From contig NZ_CP030862.1 of NCBI RefSeq assembly GCF_003325375.1, positions 747,501-811,500 of the forward strand: a DNA stretch of 64,000 bases, given 5' to 3'. The notes beneath the pieces are model-generated. The model was not told the DNA's origin and searched no databases. It saw only the letters and a program-made list of their open reading frames with translations. Origin of the DNA: Streptomyces globosus. Its GTDB lineage: Bacteria; Actinomycetota; Actinomycetes; Streptomycetales; Streptomycetaceae. Below are positions 42,593-51,197 of the stretch, piece by piece. How positions within the stretch are numbered: position 1 is the stretch's first letter; every line of letters starts with the position of its first letter. Made by a program: the position numbers and the translations under genes.

Positions 42593-44356
42593 TCAGTCCT
42601 TGATCTCGCAGATCGTTGCGCCGGAGGTGAGGGAGGCGCCGACCTCGGCCGTCAGGCCGACGACGGTGCCGGAGCGGTGCGCGTTCAGCGGCTGCTCCAT
42701 CTTCATCGCCTCCAGGACGACGACCAGGTCGCCCTCGTTGACCTGCTGGCCCTCCTCGACGGCGACCTTGACGATCGTGCCCTGCATCGGGGAGGCGAGG
42801 GTGTCGCCGGAGGCGGCGGGGCCGGACTTCTTCGCCGCGCGGCGCTTCGGCTTGGCGCCGCCCGCCGCGGCCGTGCGGGCCAGGGTCATGCCGAGGGACG
42901 ACGGGAGGGAGACCTCCAGCCGCTTGCCGCCGACCTCGACGACGACCGTCTCTCGGCCGGGCTCGTCCTCGGCCTCGTCGGCCGCGGGGGCCGCGAACGC
43001 GGGGATCTCGTTGACGAACTCGGTCTCGATCCAGCGGGTGTGGACCTTGAACGGGGTGCCGTCCGTCGGGGCGAACGCCGGGTCGGCGACGACCGCGCGG
43101 TGGAACGGGATGGCCGTGGCCATGCCCTCGACCTCGAACTCGGCCAGCGCGCGGGCCGCACGCTGCAGCGCCTGCTCGCGGGTCGCGCCCGTCACGATCA
43201 GCTTGGCCAGGAGGGAGTCCCAGGCCGGGCCGATGACCGACCCGGACTCGACGCCCGCGTCCAGGCGGACGCCGGGGCCGGTCGGCGCGCTGAACCTGGT
43301 GACGGTGCCGGGCGCGGGCAGGAAGTTCCGGCCCGGGTCCTCGCCGTTGATGCGGAACTCGAAGGAGTGGCCGCGCAGGACCGGGTCGCCGTACCCGAGC
43401 TCCTCGCCGTCGGCGATGCGGAACATCTCGCGCACGAGGTCGATGCCGGCGACCTCCTCGGTGACCGGGTGCTCCACCTGGAGGCGGGTGTTGACCTCCA
43501 GGAAGGAGATCGTGCCGTCGACGCCGACGAGGAACTCGACGGTGCCGGCGCCGACGTAGCCGGCCTCCTTCAGGATGGCCTTGGAGGCGCGGTACAGCTC
43601 GGCGTTCTGCTCCTCGGAGAGGAACGGCGCCGGGGCCTCCTCGACCAGCTTCTGGTGGCGGCGCTGGAGCGAGCAGTCGCGGGTGGAGACGACGACGACG
43701 TTGCCGTGGCTGTCGGCGAGGCACTGGGTCTCGACGTGGCGCGGCTTGTCGAGGTAGCGCTCGACGAAGCACTCGCCGCGGCCGAAGGCGGCGACGGCCT
43801 CGCGGACGGCGGAGTCGTACAGCTCGGGGACCTCGTCGAGCGTGCGGGCGACCTTCAGGCCGCGGCCGCCGCCGCCGAAGGCGGCCTTGATCGCGATGGG
43901 CAGGCCGTGCTCCTTGGCGAAGGCGACGACCTCCTCGGCGCCCGACACCGGGTCGGGGGTGCCGGCGACCAGCGGGGCGCCGGCGCGCTGCGCGATGTGG
44001 CGGGCGGCGACCTTGTCTCCGAGGTCCCGGATGGCCTGCGGCGGCGGGCCGATCCAGGTCAGGCCCGCGTCGAGGACGGCCTGCGCGAATTCGGCGTTCT
44101 CGGAGAGGAAGCCGTATCCGGGGTGGATGGCGTCGGCGCCGGAGTCGGCGGCCGCCTGGAGGACCTTGGAGATGTCCAGGTAGCTCGCGGCCGGGGTGTC
44201 ACCGCCCAACGCGAAAGCTTCGTCGGCCGCGCGGACGTGCAGGGCGTCCCGGTCCGGATCGGCGTAGACGGCTACGCTCGCGATCCCGGCATCCCGGCAG
44301 GCCCGAGCAACGCGGACAGCGATTTCGCCACGGTTGGCGATGAGCACCTTGCGCAC
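42593..44356 (-). CDS. accA2: Acyl-CoA carboxylase alpha subunit (biotin carboxylase + biotin carrier)
   Basis: A 587-residue subunit that carboxylates its own biotin with ATP and bicarbonate and hands the carboxyl group to the beta subunit. The biotin carboxylase part fills residues 1-450: [18 protein letters not shown], the ATP loop [14 protein letters not shown] near 157, and [15 protein letters not shown] near 285. After a linker, the biotin carrier domain ends the protein with [15 protein letters not shown] near 549, where the Lys is biotinylated by BirA (50174). The partner beta and epsilon subunits are at 48444 and 48210. It is now flanked by two IS607 copies. Confidence 0.94.
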   Translation of the reverse strand: MRKVLIANRGEIAVRVARACRDAGIASVAVYADPDRDALHVRAADEAFALGGDTPAASYLDISKVLQAAADSGADAIHPGYGFLSENAEFAQAVLDAGLTWIGPPPQAIRDLGDKVAARHIAQRAGAPLVAGTPDPVSGAEEVVAFAKEHGLPIAIKAAFGGGGRGLKVARTLDEVPELYDSAVREAVAAFGRGECFVERYLDKPRHVETQCLADSHGNVVVVSTRDCSLQRRHQKLVEEAPAPFLSEEQNAELYRASKAILKEAGYVGAGTVEFLVGVDGTISFLEVNTRLQVEHPVTEEVAGIDLVREMFRIADGEELGYGDPVLRGHSFEFRINGEDPGRNFLPAPGTVTRFSAPTGPGVRLDAGVESGSVIGPAWDSLLAKLIVTGATREQALQRAARALAEFEVEGMATAIPFHRAVVADPAFAPTDGTPFKVHTRWIETEFVNEIPAFAAPAADEAEDEPGRETVVVEVGGKRLEVSLPSSLGMTLARTAAAGGAKPKRRAAKKSGPAASGDTLASPMQGTIVKVAVEEGQQVNEGDLVVVLEAMKMEQPLNAHRSGTVVGLTAEVGASLTSGATICEIKD

Positions 44357-44739
44357 GATGGCTCCCTCCTTGAAACAAGCTGAGTTTAGGGACTGCCCAC
44401 ACGGCCTTACGACCCTCTCCTAGAGGTGACCTTGCCCACACGGAGTGTGATTCGAGTCCGCCTCGATCGAGGAAAGTCCAAGTGGTGCCCCAGGTCAGGG
44501 GGATCCCCGACTGCACAGTAACCCCGTCAGGTAGCCACGGTCTCTGTCCGCCCGCTCAGCGGGCCCCGGCGATTCTTTGTGGATTCCCTACGAACGGCCC
44601 ACAGATTCTTTGCGCGGCCGCCGTCCGCGGGGCGTTCCGCAAGCGGGCCGTGCACACCCCTTGTCCGTACGTTTACCCGTTAGTAGCCTCCAGGCGTCGA
44701 GTGGGCCCGCGGCCCGTTTCCGCAGGAAGGGGTGGGGTC
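44357..44739. other. Divergent intergenic region
   Basis: 383 bases between accA2 and a small membrane-protein gene. It holds a direct repeat GATTCTTTG (44571-44579 and 44604-44612), and before the membrane-protein gene a possible promoter with TTGTCC near 44661 and TAGTAG near 44681. No RNA gene was recognised. Confidence 0.4.
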
Positions 44740-45174
44740 GTGGACGTGGTGCTGCGCAGGCTCGCGGCGGGCCTGGGTGCCGTCGTGCTCGCGGCCGAGG
44801 CGCTGGTGCTGGCGCTTGTCCACTTCGTCCTGGGGCGGACGACGCAGAGCCAGTCGATGTCCATCGCCGGCATGGATCCGGATGTCATGGTCATGGCAAC
44901 GTACGCGATGGGCGCCGGCACGGCCGGCTTCCTCCTGCTGTGCGCCGTCCTGCTCGCCGCGGCCGCCGTCCGCGACCGCGCCCCCGGGCGGTTCGCCCGC
45001 GTCGTGCTCGTCTGCGCCGCCGTCACCCACGCCGTGCTCGGCGCGCTCGCCGTCGGCCTGGTCGGCTGGGGCGCCTTCGCCGTACTGATGCTGGCCCTGT
45101 GCCTGCTCGTCTACGTCCTCACGCAGTACGCGGCCCGCGGGCGCGGCGAGGCGGACGGCCGCCCGAGGGGGTGA
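44740..45174 (+). CDS. Small four-helix membrane protein
   Basis: A 144-residue membrane protein with four hydrophobic segments (near residues 8, 48, 84 and 105). GTG 44740 has AGGAAGG upstream. The stop codon TGA at 45172-45174 comes from the left end of IS607 copy 2, which begins GGTGAAGG here, so the present C-terminus (GRGEADGRPRG) is probably not the ancestral one. Function unknown. Confidence 0.75.
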   Translation: MDVVLRRLAAGLGAVVLAAEALVLALVHFVLGRTTQSQSMSIAGMDPDVMVMATYAMGAGTAGFLLLCAVLLAAAAVRDRAPGRFARVVLVCAAVTHAVLGALAVGLVGWGAFAVLMLALCLLVYVLTQYAARGRGEADGRPRG

Positions 45175-45241
45175 AGGCTGCTACAGGTTTCCTGGTCATT
45201 CATAGTCACCTCTAGTCGGCTGTCTTGCGTACGTTGGTCTT

Positions 45242-45835
45242 GTGAAGCTTTCGGAGTGGGCCCGTCAGCAGGGCGTGAGCTACCAGACCGCTTGGCGGTG
45301 GGTGAGGGACGGGAAGATGCCCGTGCCGGTCCGCCAGGCGCCGTCGGGGACGTGGCTGGTCGATGAGCCTGCTCCGGCCGCAGTCGTGGAGGCGGGGCGG
45401 GTGGTGGCGTACTGCCGCGTGTCGTCGGTCGACCAGAAAGCGGATCTTGACCGGCAGGTGGCCCGGGTCGTGGCGGGTGCGAACGGGCTGGGTCTGGCCG
45501 TCGCCGAGGTCGTGACCGAGGTCGGTTGCGGGGTGAACGGCGGGCGCCGGGAGCTGCACCGGGTGCTGTCCGACCCGCAGGTCGCGGTGATCGTGGTCGA
45601 GCACCGCGACCGGCTGGCCCACTTCGGTGTCGAGCACCTCGAAGCGGTCCTGTCGGCGTCGGGGCGGCGCCTGGTCGTCCTCGACCCCACCGAGACCGCC
45701 GAGACCGCCGACGACCTCGTACGGGACATCACCGAGGTGCTCACCTCGATGTGCGCCCGCCTGTACGGGCGGCGGGCGGCGAAGAACCGGGCCGCCCGCG
45801 CGGTGGCCGTGGCGACCGCCGAGGCCGACGAGTGA
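45242..45835 (+). CDS. tnpA: IS607 serine recombinase TnpA, copy 2
   Basis: A 197-residue IS607-type transposase of the same layout as copy 1: helix-turn-helix LSEWARQQGVSYQTAWRWVRDG, catalytic AYCRVSSVDQKADLDRQ, and VVEHRDRLAHFG. The changes relative to copy 1 are scattered single residues (for instance CGVNGGRRELH for SGLNGRRRKLH), and nothing catalytic is lost. GTG 45242 is the start. The stop overlaps the tnpB GTG. Confidence 0.93.
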   Translation: MKLSEWARQQGVSYQTAWRWVRDGKMPVPVRQAPSGTWLVDEPAPAAVVEAGRVVAYCRVSSVDQKADLDRQVARVVAGANGLGLAVAEVVTEVGCGVNGGRRELHRVLSDPQVAVIVVEHRDRLAHFGVEHLEAVLSASGRRLVVLDPTETAETADDLVRDITEVLTSMCARLYGRRAAKNRAARAVAVATAEADE

Positions 45836-47289
45836 AGAAATTCCAGGCGCAGCCGGGGTTCCAGGTGCAGGCGTTCCGGTTGGCCCTGGACCCGAACGCC
45901 TTCCAGGAAGCAGCACTCCGCTCGCACTGCGGCGCCGAGCGCGCCGCCTACAACTGGGCCGTCGGCTGGGTGACCGCTTCCTGGTGGCAGCGCAAGGCGG
46001 AGGAGTCCTACGGCGTCCCCGCGGATGCGCTGACCGGCTGGCGGCCGTGGTCGCTTCCGTCGCTGCGGAAGGCGTTCAACGAGGCCAAGCACACCGACCC
46101 CCGGTTCGCCGGGTGGTGGGAGGAGAACTCCAAGGAGGCGTACTCCACCGGTCTCGCGAACGCCGCCGCCGCGTTCGACAACTACGCGAAGTCCAAGCAG
46201 GGCAAGCGGCGCGGCAAGCGCATGGGTGCGCCCCGGTTCAAGTCGAAGCGGAAGGCGCGTCTGGCCTGCCGGTTCACCACCGGCACCATCCGCGTGGACG
46301 GCGACGGCCGGCATGTGACACTGCCGAGGCTGGGCACGATCCGCACCCACGAACCCACCGCCGACCTCCACGCCCGCATCCAGGCCGGGACCGCCCGCGT
46401 CTTGTCCGCGACCGTGCGACACGAACGGGGACGCTGGCTCGTCTCCTTCCAGGCCGAGGTGAAGCAGCACATTCGGCGCGTGACGCGCCCAGGCGTGGCG
46501 GTCGGGATCGACCTCGGGGTGAAGACCCTCGCGGTCATGGCCGACAGCACGGGCGAGAACCGCACCGTCGCGAATCCCGGGCACTACGACGCCGCGCGCA
46601 AGCAGCTGCGCCGCGCCTCCCGGACCGTGTCCCGCCGGCAGGGCCCCGACCGCAGGACGGGACGCAAGCCGTCGAAGCGGTGGGGGAAAGCCAACGACAT
46701 CCGCAACCGGGTGCATCACCGGGTGGCGAACCTCCGCGAGGACGCACTGCACAAGCTCACCACGGCCGTGGCGGCCGAGTACGGCACGATCGTGGTCGAG
46801 GAACTCAATGTCGCGGGGATGCTCCGCAACCGGCGCTTGGCCCGGCGCATCGCCGACGCCGGATTCGGTGAGATCCGCCGTCAGCTCGCCTACAAGACCC
46901 GCCAGCGCCACGCCACCCGCCTCGTGGCAGCCGACCGCTGGTACCCCTCCTCGAAGACCTGTTCCGGGTGCGGCGCGGTGAAAGCCAAACTGCCGCTGCA
47001 CGTCCGGACCTACGAATGCGACGCCTGCAACCTGGTCATCGACCGGGACGACAACGCCGCACTCAACCTCGCCGCTCTCGCGGCGGCCTGCACCACTGGT
47101 ACCGGAGTGGCCGGAGACCAGGACACCGCCCCGGCGGCGTCGAAGCCTCGTGGAGCCGACCGTAGGACCCGCGCCACCACCCGCAGCCGCAACGCCACGG
47201 GTGGGCGGGCAGGTGGCGCAACCCTGCCGCACCAGCGGCAGCAGGAAACGAGAGACCGTACTCAAGCCGAAGCTCTCACGCTTTGGTGA
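45832..47289 (+). CDS. tnpB: TnpB RNA-guided nuclease, IS607 copy 2
   Basis: A 485-residue TnpB with an intact RuvC site (GIDLGVKTLAVMAD near residue 222, IVVEELNVAGM near 322, VIDRDDNAALNLAAL near 402) and intact zinc finger (CSGCGAVK, CDACN). It differs from copy 1 by scattered substitutions and by the frame of its last 30 or so codons, which here end with QAEALTLW. GTG 45832 overlaps the tnpA stop. Both nuclease copies look functional. Confidence 0.93.
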   Translation: MKKFQAQPGFQVQAFRLALDPNAFQEAALRSHCGAERAAYNWAVGWVTASWWQRKAEESYGVPADALTGWRPWSLPSLRKAFNEAKHTDPRFAGWWEENSKEAYSTGLANAAAAFDNYAKSKQGKRRGKRMGAPRFKSKRKARLACRFTTGTIRVDGDGRHVTLPRLGTIRTHEPTADLHARIQAGTARVLSATVRHERGRWLVSFQAEVKQHIRRVTRPGVAVGIDLGVKTLAVMADSTGENRTVANPGHYDAARKQLRRASRTVSRRQGPDRRTGRKPSKRWGKANDIRNRVHHRVANLREDALHKLTTAVAAEYGTIVVEELNVAGMLRNRRLARRIADAGFGEIRRQLAYKTRQRHATRLVAADRWYPSSKTCSGCGAVKAKLPLHVRTYECDACNLVIDRDDNAALNLAALAAACTTGTGVAGDQDTAPAASKPRGADRRTRATTRSRNATGGRAGGATLPHQRQQETRDRTQAEALTLW

Positions 47290-47353
47290 TGTGACGGACC
47301 TTCCGGGCCGGAATGCCCGGAATGCTGAGACCTGACTACGGCCTCAGCAACGG
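47190..47353 (+). ncRNA. Putative TnpB guide RNA (omega/reRNA) of IS607 copy 2
   Basis: Counterpart of the RNA at 40167-40330. The hairpin TTCCGGGC/GCCCGGAA (47301-47322) is kept, and GCTGAG (47324-47329) can pair with CTCAGC (47343-47348) at the very end. The guide would be the flank from 47354 rightward, the 3' end of maf. The limits are approximate. Confidence 0.5.
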
Positions 47354-47965
47354 TCACGCCCACAAGTCGGTGATCGACACGCCCAGTTCGCCGAGCAGGG
47401 AGCGCAGCAGCGGCAGCGACAGCCCGATGACGTTGCCGGGGTCGCCGTCGATGCCCTCGATGAACGGCGCCGACAGCCCGTCCAGGGTGAACGCCCCTGC
47501 GACGTGCAGCGGCTCGCCGCTCGCCACGTACGCCGCCACCTCCGCGTCCGTCGGCTCGCCGAAGCGGACCGTCGTCGACGCGGTGGCCGAGACCGCGCGC
47601 CCCGTCGCCGTGTCGACGATGCAGTGGCCCGTGCGCAGGACGCCGGACCGGCCGCGCATGGCCTTCCAGCGGGCGGTGGCGTCCTCGGCGTCCTCCGGCT
47701 TGCCCAGCGCCTCGCCGTCCAGCTCCAGCACCGAGTCGCAGCCGATCACCAGCGAGCCCGCCGCCTCGTCCATGGCGGCCACGACGCCCGCCTTGGCCTC
47801 GGCCAGGGCGAGCGCCAGCTCCGCCGGGGAGTCCGCGCGCAGGCTGTCCTCGTCGAAGTTGCTGACGATGACGTGCGGGGCAAGCCCGGCCTGCCGCAGC
47901 AGGTTCAGCCGGGCGGGCGAGGCGGAGGCGAGGACGAGGGTCCGGGCAGCAGTCATGCCCGCCAT
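47354..47965 (-). CDS. maf: Maf-like nucleoside triphosphate pyrophosphatase
   Basis: A 203-residue Maf/HAM1-type pyrophosphatase that removes non-standard or surplus nucleoside triphosphates. The N-terminal phosphate-binding motif reads [17 protein letters not shown], the catalytic Asp is in [18 protein letters not shown] near residue 73, and the C-terminal [10 protein letters not shown] is typical. The stop codon at 47356-47354 directly touches the right end of IS607 copy 2, yet the protein end (GVSITDLWA) looks normal. Confidence 0.92.
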   Translation of the reverse strand: MAGMTAARTLVLASASPARLNLLRQAGLAPHVIVSNFDEDSLRADSPAELALALAEAKAGVVAAMDEAAGSLVIGCDSVLELDGEALGKPEDAEDATARWKAMRGRSGVLRTGHCIVDTATGRAVSATASTTVRFGEPTDAEVAAYVASGEPLHVAGAFTLDGLSAPFIEGIDGDPGNVIGLSLPLLRSLLGELGVSITDLWA

Positions 47966-47998
47966 CGTAGGCGCGGCCCGCCGGGCCCGGCACAGGCC

Positions 47999-48130
47999 CT
48001 AGTGGCCCACGCCCAGCACGTACACGACGACCGCCATGGCCAGGACGACCACGACGGTCATCCGGCGGACCATCGCCTGCGCGTCGCGCATGTCCTCGGG
48101 CGGCTCGTTCTCCGGGTCAGACCACAGCAT
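47999..48130 (-). CDS. Tiny single-span membrane protein (MmpB-like)
   Basis: A 43-residue protein with an acidic start (MLWSDPENEPPEDMRD) and one membrane segment (MTVVVVLAMAVVVYVLG). It lies between accE and maf on the same strand. I believe small proteins of this kind in the same place are annotated as morphogenic membrane protein MmpB in Streptomyces, but I cannot verify this. The ATG at 48130 is the only sensible start. Confidence 0.6.
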   Translation of the reverse strand: MLWSDPENEPPEDMRDAQAMVRRMTVVVVLAMAVVVYVLGVGH

Positions 48131-48209
48131 GCACCGATCGTGGCCCCGCGGAGCGGTGCGGCGCCTGAGTACGGGTACTCAGGCGCCGCCTCCGCTTCAC
48201 GCCGTCTTC

Positions 48210-48425
48210 TCAGCCCCGACCGGGCCAGTAGGTGCGGGCCCAGGCGCCCGGACCGGGGTGCGGCAGGGTGCGCCGCGCCACCCGGTCCGGCGCCGACCAG
48301 GCGTCGGCTGCCCGGGGCGCCTCCGACGGCGCCGACGCCAGCGCCGCCGCGCGCGCCCGGACCACCGCCAGTGCGGCGGCCAGCTCCTCCGGGGTCGGGT
48401 TCCCCTTGACGACCTTGATCACCAC
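48210..48425 (-). CDS. accE: Acyl-CoA carboxylase epsilon subunit
   Basis: A 71-residue epsilon subunit, found only in actinobacterial acyl-CoA carboxylases, where it joins the alpha and beta subunits and raises activity. The family start IKVVKGNPTPEELAAALAVV is clear and the C-terminus ends in WARTYWPGRG. It follows pccB by 18 bases on the same strand. Confidence 0.88.
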   Translation of the reverse strand: MVIKVVKGNPTPEELAAALAVVRARAAALASAPSEAPRAADAWSAPDRVARRTLPHPGPGAWARTYWPGRG

Positions 48426-48443
48426 AGCGTTACCTCCTGGAGG

Positions 48444-50042
48444 CTAGAGGGGGATGTTGCCGTGCTTCTTCGGCGGCAGCGACTCCCGCTTGGTGCGGAG
48501 CTGGCGCAGCCCCTTCACGATGTGCGCCCGGGTCTCCGACGGCATCGCCACCGCGTCGATGTAGCCGCGCTCGGCGGCGGTGTACGGGTTGAGGAGGGTG
48601 TCCTCGTACTCGCCGATCAGCCGGGCCCGGACCGCCTCGACGTCCTCCCCGGCGGCCTCGGCCTCGGCGAGGGTGCGGCGGTGCAGGATGTTGACGGCGC
48701 CCTGGGCGCCCATGACCGCGATCTGGGCGGTGGGCCAGGCGATGTTCAGGTCCGCGCCGAGGTGCTTGGAGCCCATGACGTCGTAGGCGCCGCCGAAGGC
48801 CTTGCGGGTGATGACCGTGATCAGGGGGACGGTGGCCTCGGCGTACGCGTAGATCAGCTTCGCGCCGCGCCGGATGATGCCGTTGTACTCCTGGTCGGTG
48901 CCCGGCAGGAAGCCCGGCACGTCCACGAACGTCAGCACCGGGATGTTGAAGGCGTCGCAGGTCCGCACGAACCGGGCGGCCTTCTCGGAGGCGTCGATGT
49001 CGAGGCAGCCCGCGAACTGCATCGGCTGGTTGGCGACGATGCCGACGGGGTGCCCCTCGACGCGGCCGAAGCCGGTCAGGATGTTCGGCGCGAACAGCGA
49101 CTGCGTCTCCAGGAACTCGCCCTCGTCGACGACGTGCTCGATGACGGTGTGCATGTCGTACGGCTGGTTCGCGCTGTCCGGGATCAGCACGTCCAGTTCG
49201 AGGTCCGTCTCCGAGACCGCGGTGTCGGCCTCCTCCGGGAAGGCCGGCGGCTCCGAGAGGTTGTTCGACGGCAGGTAGGACAGCAGCGACTTGACGTACT
49301 CGACGGCGTCCTTCTCGTCGCCCGCCATGTGGTGGGCCACACCCGAGGTGGCGTTGTGGGTGCGGGCGCCGCCGAGCTCCTCGAAGCCGACGTCCTCGCC
49401 GGTGACCGTCTTGATGACGTCCGGGCCGGTGATGAACATGTGCGAGGTCTGGTCGACCATCACGGTGAAGTCGGTGATGGCCGGCGAGTACACGGCGCCG
49501 CCTGCGCACGGCCCGACGACCAGGCTGATCTGCGGGATGACGCCCGACGCGTGCACGTTGCGGCGGAAGATCTCGCCGTACATGCCGAGCGCGCTGACGC
49601 CCTCCTGGATGCGGGCGCCGCCGGAGTCGTTGATGCCGACGACGGGGCAGCCCGTCTTCAGGGCGAAGTCCATCACCTTGATGATCTTCTGGCCGTAGAC
49701 CTCGCCCAGGGCGCCGCCGAAGACCGTGAAGTCCTGCGAGAACACGGCCACGGGGCGGCCGTCGACCGTGCCGTAGCCCGTGACGACGCCGTCGCCGTAC
49801 GGGCGGGTCTTCTCCAGGCCGAAGTTGGTCGACCGGTGCCGGGCGAACTCGTCCAGCTCCACGAAGGAGCCCTCGTCCAGCAGCAGGGCGATCCGCTCGC
49901 GGGCCGTCAGTTTGCCCTTGGCGTGCTGCTTCTCCACGGCCCGGGCGGAGCCGGCGTGGGTGGCCTCGTCGATACGGCGCTGCAGGTCCGCGATCTTGCC
50001 CGCGGTGGTGTGGATGTCGATCGGCTCGGAGGGTTGTGACAT
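48444..50042 (-). CDS. pccB: Acyl-CoA (propionyl-CoA) carboxylase beta subunit
   Basis: A 532-residue carboxyltransferase subunit. It moves the carboxyl group from biotin on AccA2 to propionyl-CoA or acetyl-CoA, giving methylmalonyl-CoA or malonyl-CoA. The acyl-CoA oxyanion hole [13 protein letters not shown] is near residue 134, [16 protein letters not shown] near 174, [17 protein letters not shown] near 394 and [17 protein letters not shown] near 433. ATG 50042 starts the conserved protein. accE follows, and birA is divergent, so the enzyme parts and the ligase that activates AccA2 are neighbours. Confidence 0.94.
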   Translation of the reverse strand: MSQPSEPIDIHTTAGKIADLQRRIDEATHAGSARAVEKQHAKGKLTARERIALLLDEGSFVELDEFARHRSTNFGLEKTRPYGDGVVTGYGTVDGRPVAVFSQDFTVFGGALGEVYGQKIIKVMDFALKTGCPVVGINDSGGARIQEGVSALGMYGEIFRRNVHASGVIPQISLVVGPCAGGAVYSPAITDFTVMVDQTSHMFITGPDVIKTVTGEDVGFEELGGARTHNATSGVAHHMAGDEKDAVEYVKSLLSYLPSNNLSEPPAFPEEADTAVSETDLELDVLIPDSANQPYDMHTVIEHVVDEGEFLETQSLFAPNILTGFGRVEGHPVGIVANQPMQFAGCLDIDASEKAARFVRTCDAFNIPVLTFVDVPGFLPGTDQEYNGIIRRGAKLIYAYAEATVPLITVITRKAFGGAYDVMGSKHLGADLNIAWPTAQIAVMGAQGAVNILHRRTLAEAEAAGEDVEAVRARLIGEYEDTLLNPYTAAERGYIDAVAMPSETRAHIVKGLRQLRTKRESLPPKKHGNIPL

Positions 50043-50173
50043 CGGGGTCGCGGCTCCCTGTGTGGTGTCAACTGCCTGGTCAATTGAATGACTACTGCTG
50101 GCTACTGGTGCGTAGCGTATCGGCGGGCATGGCGCTCGGCAGTGCGGCGTTTGACACACCTAATCTGGGTTGC

Positions 50174-51052
50174 ATGACGCCATCCGATGCCCCAGGCGGG
50201 GCTTCCTCCGGGGCCCCTTCCGACCGCTGGTCGAGCCTCGACCGGCCGCCGCTGAACACCGCCGCACTCCGGCGCGCCCTGACCGCCGGCGGAGGCCTGT
50301 GGACCTCCGTGGAGGTCGTCCCCAGCACCGGCTCCACCAACACCGACCTTGCGGCCCGCGCCGGCGGCCTGCCCGAGGGCGCCGTCCTCGTCGCCGAGGA
50401 GCAGACCGCCGGCCGGGGCCGCCTGGACCGCAGCTGGGTGGCGCCCGCCCGCTCCGGGCTGTTCTTCTCCGTCCTCCTCAAGCCCGGCCCGGCCGTCCCG
50501 CAGGAGCGCTGGGGCTGGCTGACGCTCCTGGCCGGCGTGGCCGCCGCGGCCGCACTGGAGCGGACCGCCGGCGTGGACGCCTCCCTCAAATGGCCCAACG
50601 ACCTGCTGGTCGCCGTCGACGGCCAGGAGCGCAAGGCCGCCGGGATCCTCGCCGAGCGGACCGCGGACGGCGTCGTCATCGGCATCGGCCTCAACGTCAG
50701 CCTGACCCGCGAGGAGCTGCCCGTACCCGAGGCCGGCTCGCTGCTGCTGGCCAAGGCCGCCGTCACCGACCGCGAGCCGCTGCTGAAGGCCGTACTGCGC
50801 TCCCTGGAGCAGTCGTACGCCGACTGGCGCGCCGCCGCGGGCGACCCGGCCGCCTCCGGCCTGCTGGAGGCGTACGCCGCCCGCTGCGCCACCCTCGGCC
50901 GCGAGGTGCGGGCCGAGCTGCCCGGCGGGCGCACGCTCACCGGAACGGCCGAGGCGGTCGACGCGGAAGGACGGCTCGTCCTGCGCGCCACGGACGGCTC
51001 CCGCGAGGCCGTGGGGGCCGGGGACGTGGTGCACCTGAGGCCCGCGGGGTGA
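50174..51052 (+). CDS. birA: Biotin-protein ligase
   Basis: A 292-residue biotin-[acetyl-CoA-carboxylase] ligase that attaches biotin to the Lys of the AccA2 carrier domain. Core motifs are VPSTGSTNTDLAARA near residue 52, EEQTAGRGRLDRSW near 76, LKWPNDLLV near 138 and AGILAER near 157. It lacks the N-terminal helix-turn-helix of E. coli BirA, so it does not act as a repressor. ATG 50174 is seven bases after TAATCT (50161-50166), so its mRNA is probably leaderless. It is divergent from pccB. Confidence 0.92.
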   Translation: MTPSDAPGGASSGAPSDRWSSLDRPPLNTAALRRALTAGGGLWTSVEVVPSTGSTNTDLAARAGGLPEGAVLVAEEQTAGRGRLDRSWVAPARSGLFFSVLLKPGPAVPQERWGWLTLLAGVAAAAALERTAGVDASLKWPNDLLVAVDGQERKAAGILAERTADGVVIGIGLNVSLTREELPVPEAGSLLLAKAAVTDREPLLKAVLRSLEQSYADWRAAAGDPAASGLLEAYAARCATLGREVRAELPGGRTLTGTAEAVDAEGRLVLRATDGSREAVGAGDVVHLRPAG

Positions 51053-51197
51053 GCCCGCGGCCCCGCGGCCGCCGAAGGTGACGGGAGTGGGGAGTGAGCT
51101 ACGGCACACCTGCCGTATGGTTTAGGCGTTCGGCGGGTCTCCCGGCGATCACCGGTTCGGCAGGGCAGTGCGCACGGAAATGGACAGGAGGCGGCCC

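Larger units (their letters stand above)
45170..47351 (+). mobile_element. IS607-type element, copy 2 (TnpA + TnpB)
   Basis: 2182 bp, with left end GGTGAAGGCTGCTACAGG and right end GCAACGG, matching copy 1 but clearly diverged, so neither is a fresh duplicate of the other. It sits between the 3' ends of a membrane-protein gene and of maf: its left end supplies the stop of the first, and its right end is immediately next to the maf stop codon. It is opposite in orientation to copy 1. Confidence 0.9.

Noticed and set aside
44451..44462. GATTCGAGTCC resembles a tRNA T-loop.
   Set aside because: No matching stem, anticodon arm or CCA-ready acceptor could be folded around it.
42351..45169. A composite transposon made of the two IS607 elements and accA2.
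   Set aside because: IS607 elements do not mobilise cargo by paired ends in opposite orientation, and each insertion has its own unrelated target site.
48841..48856. TACGCGTAGATC looks like half of the nucleoside palindrome.
   Set aside because: It lies inside pccB and has only one half-site; explained by codon use.
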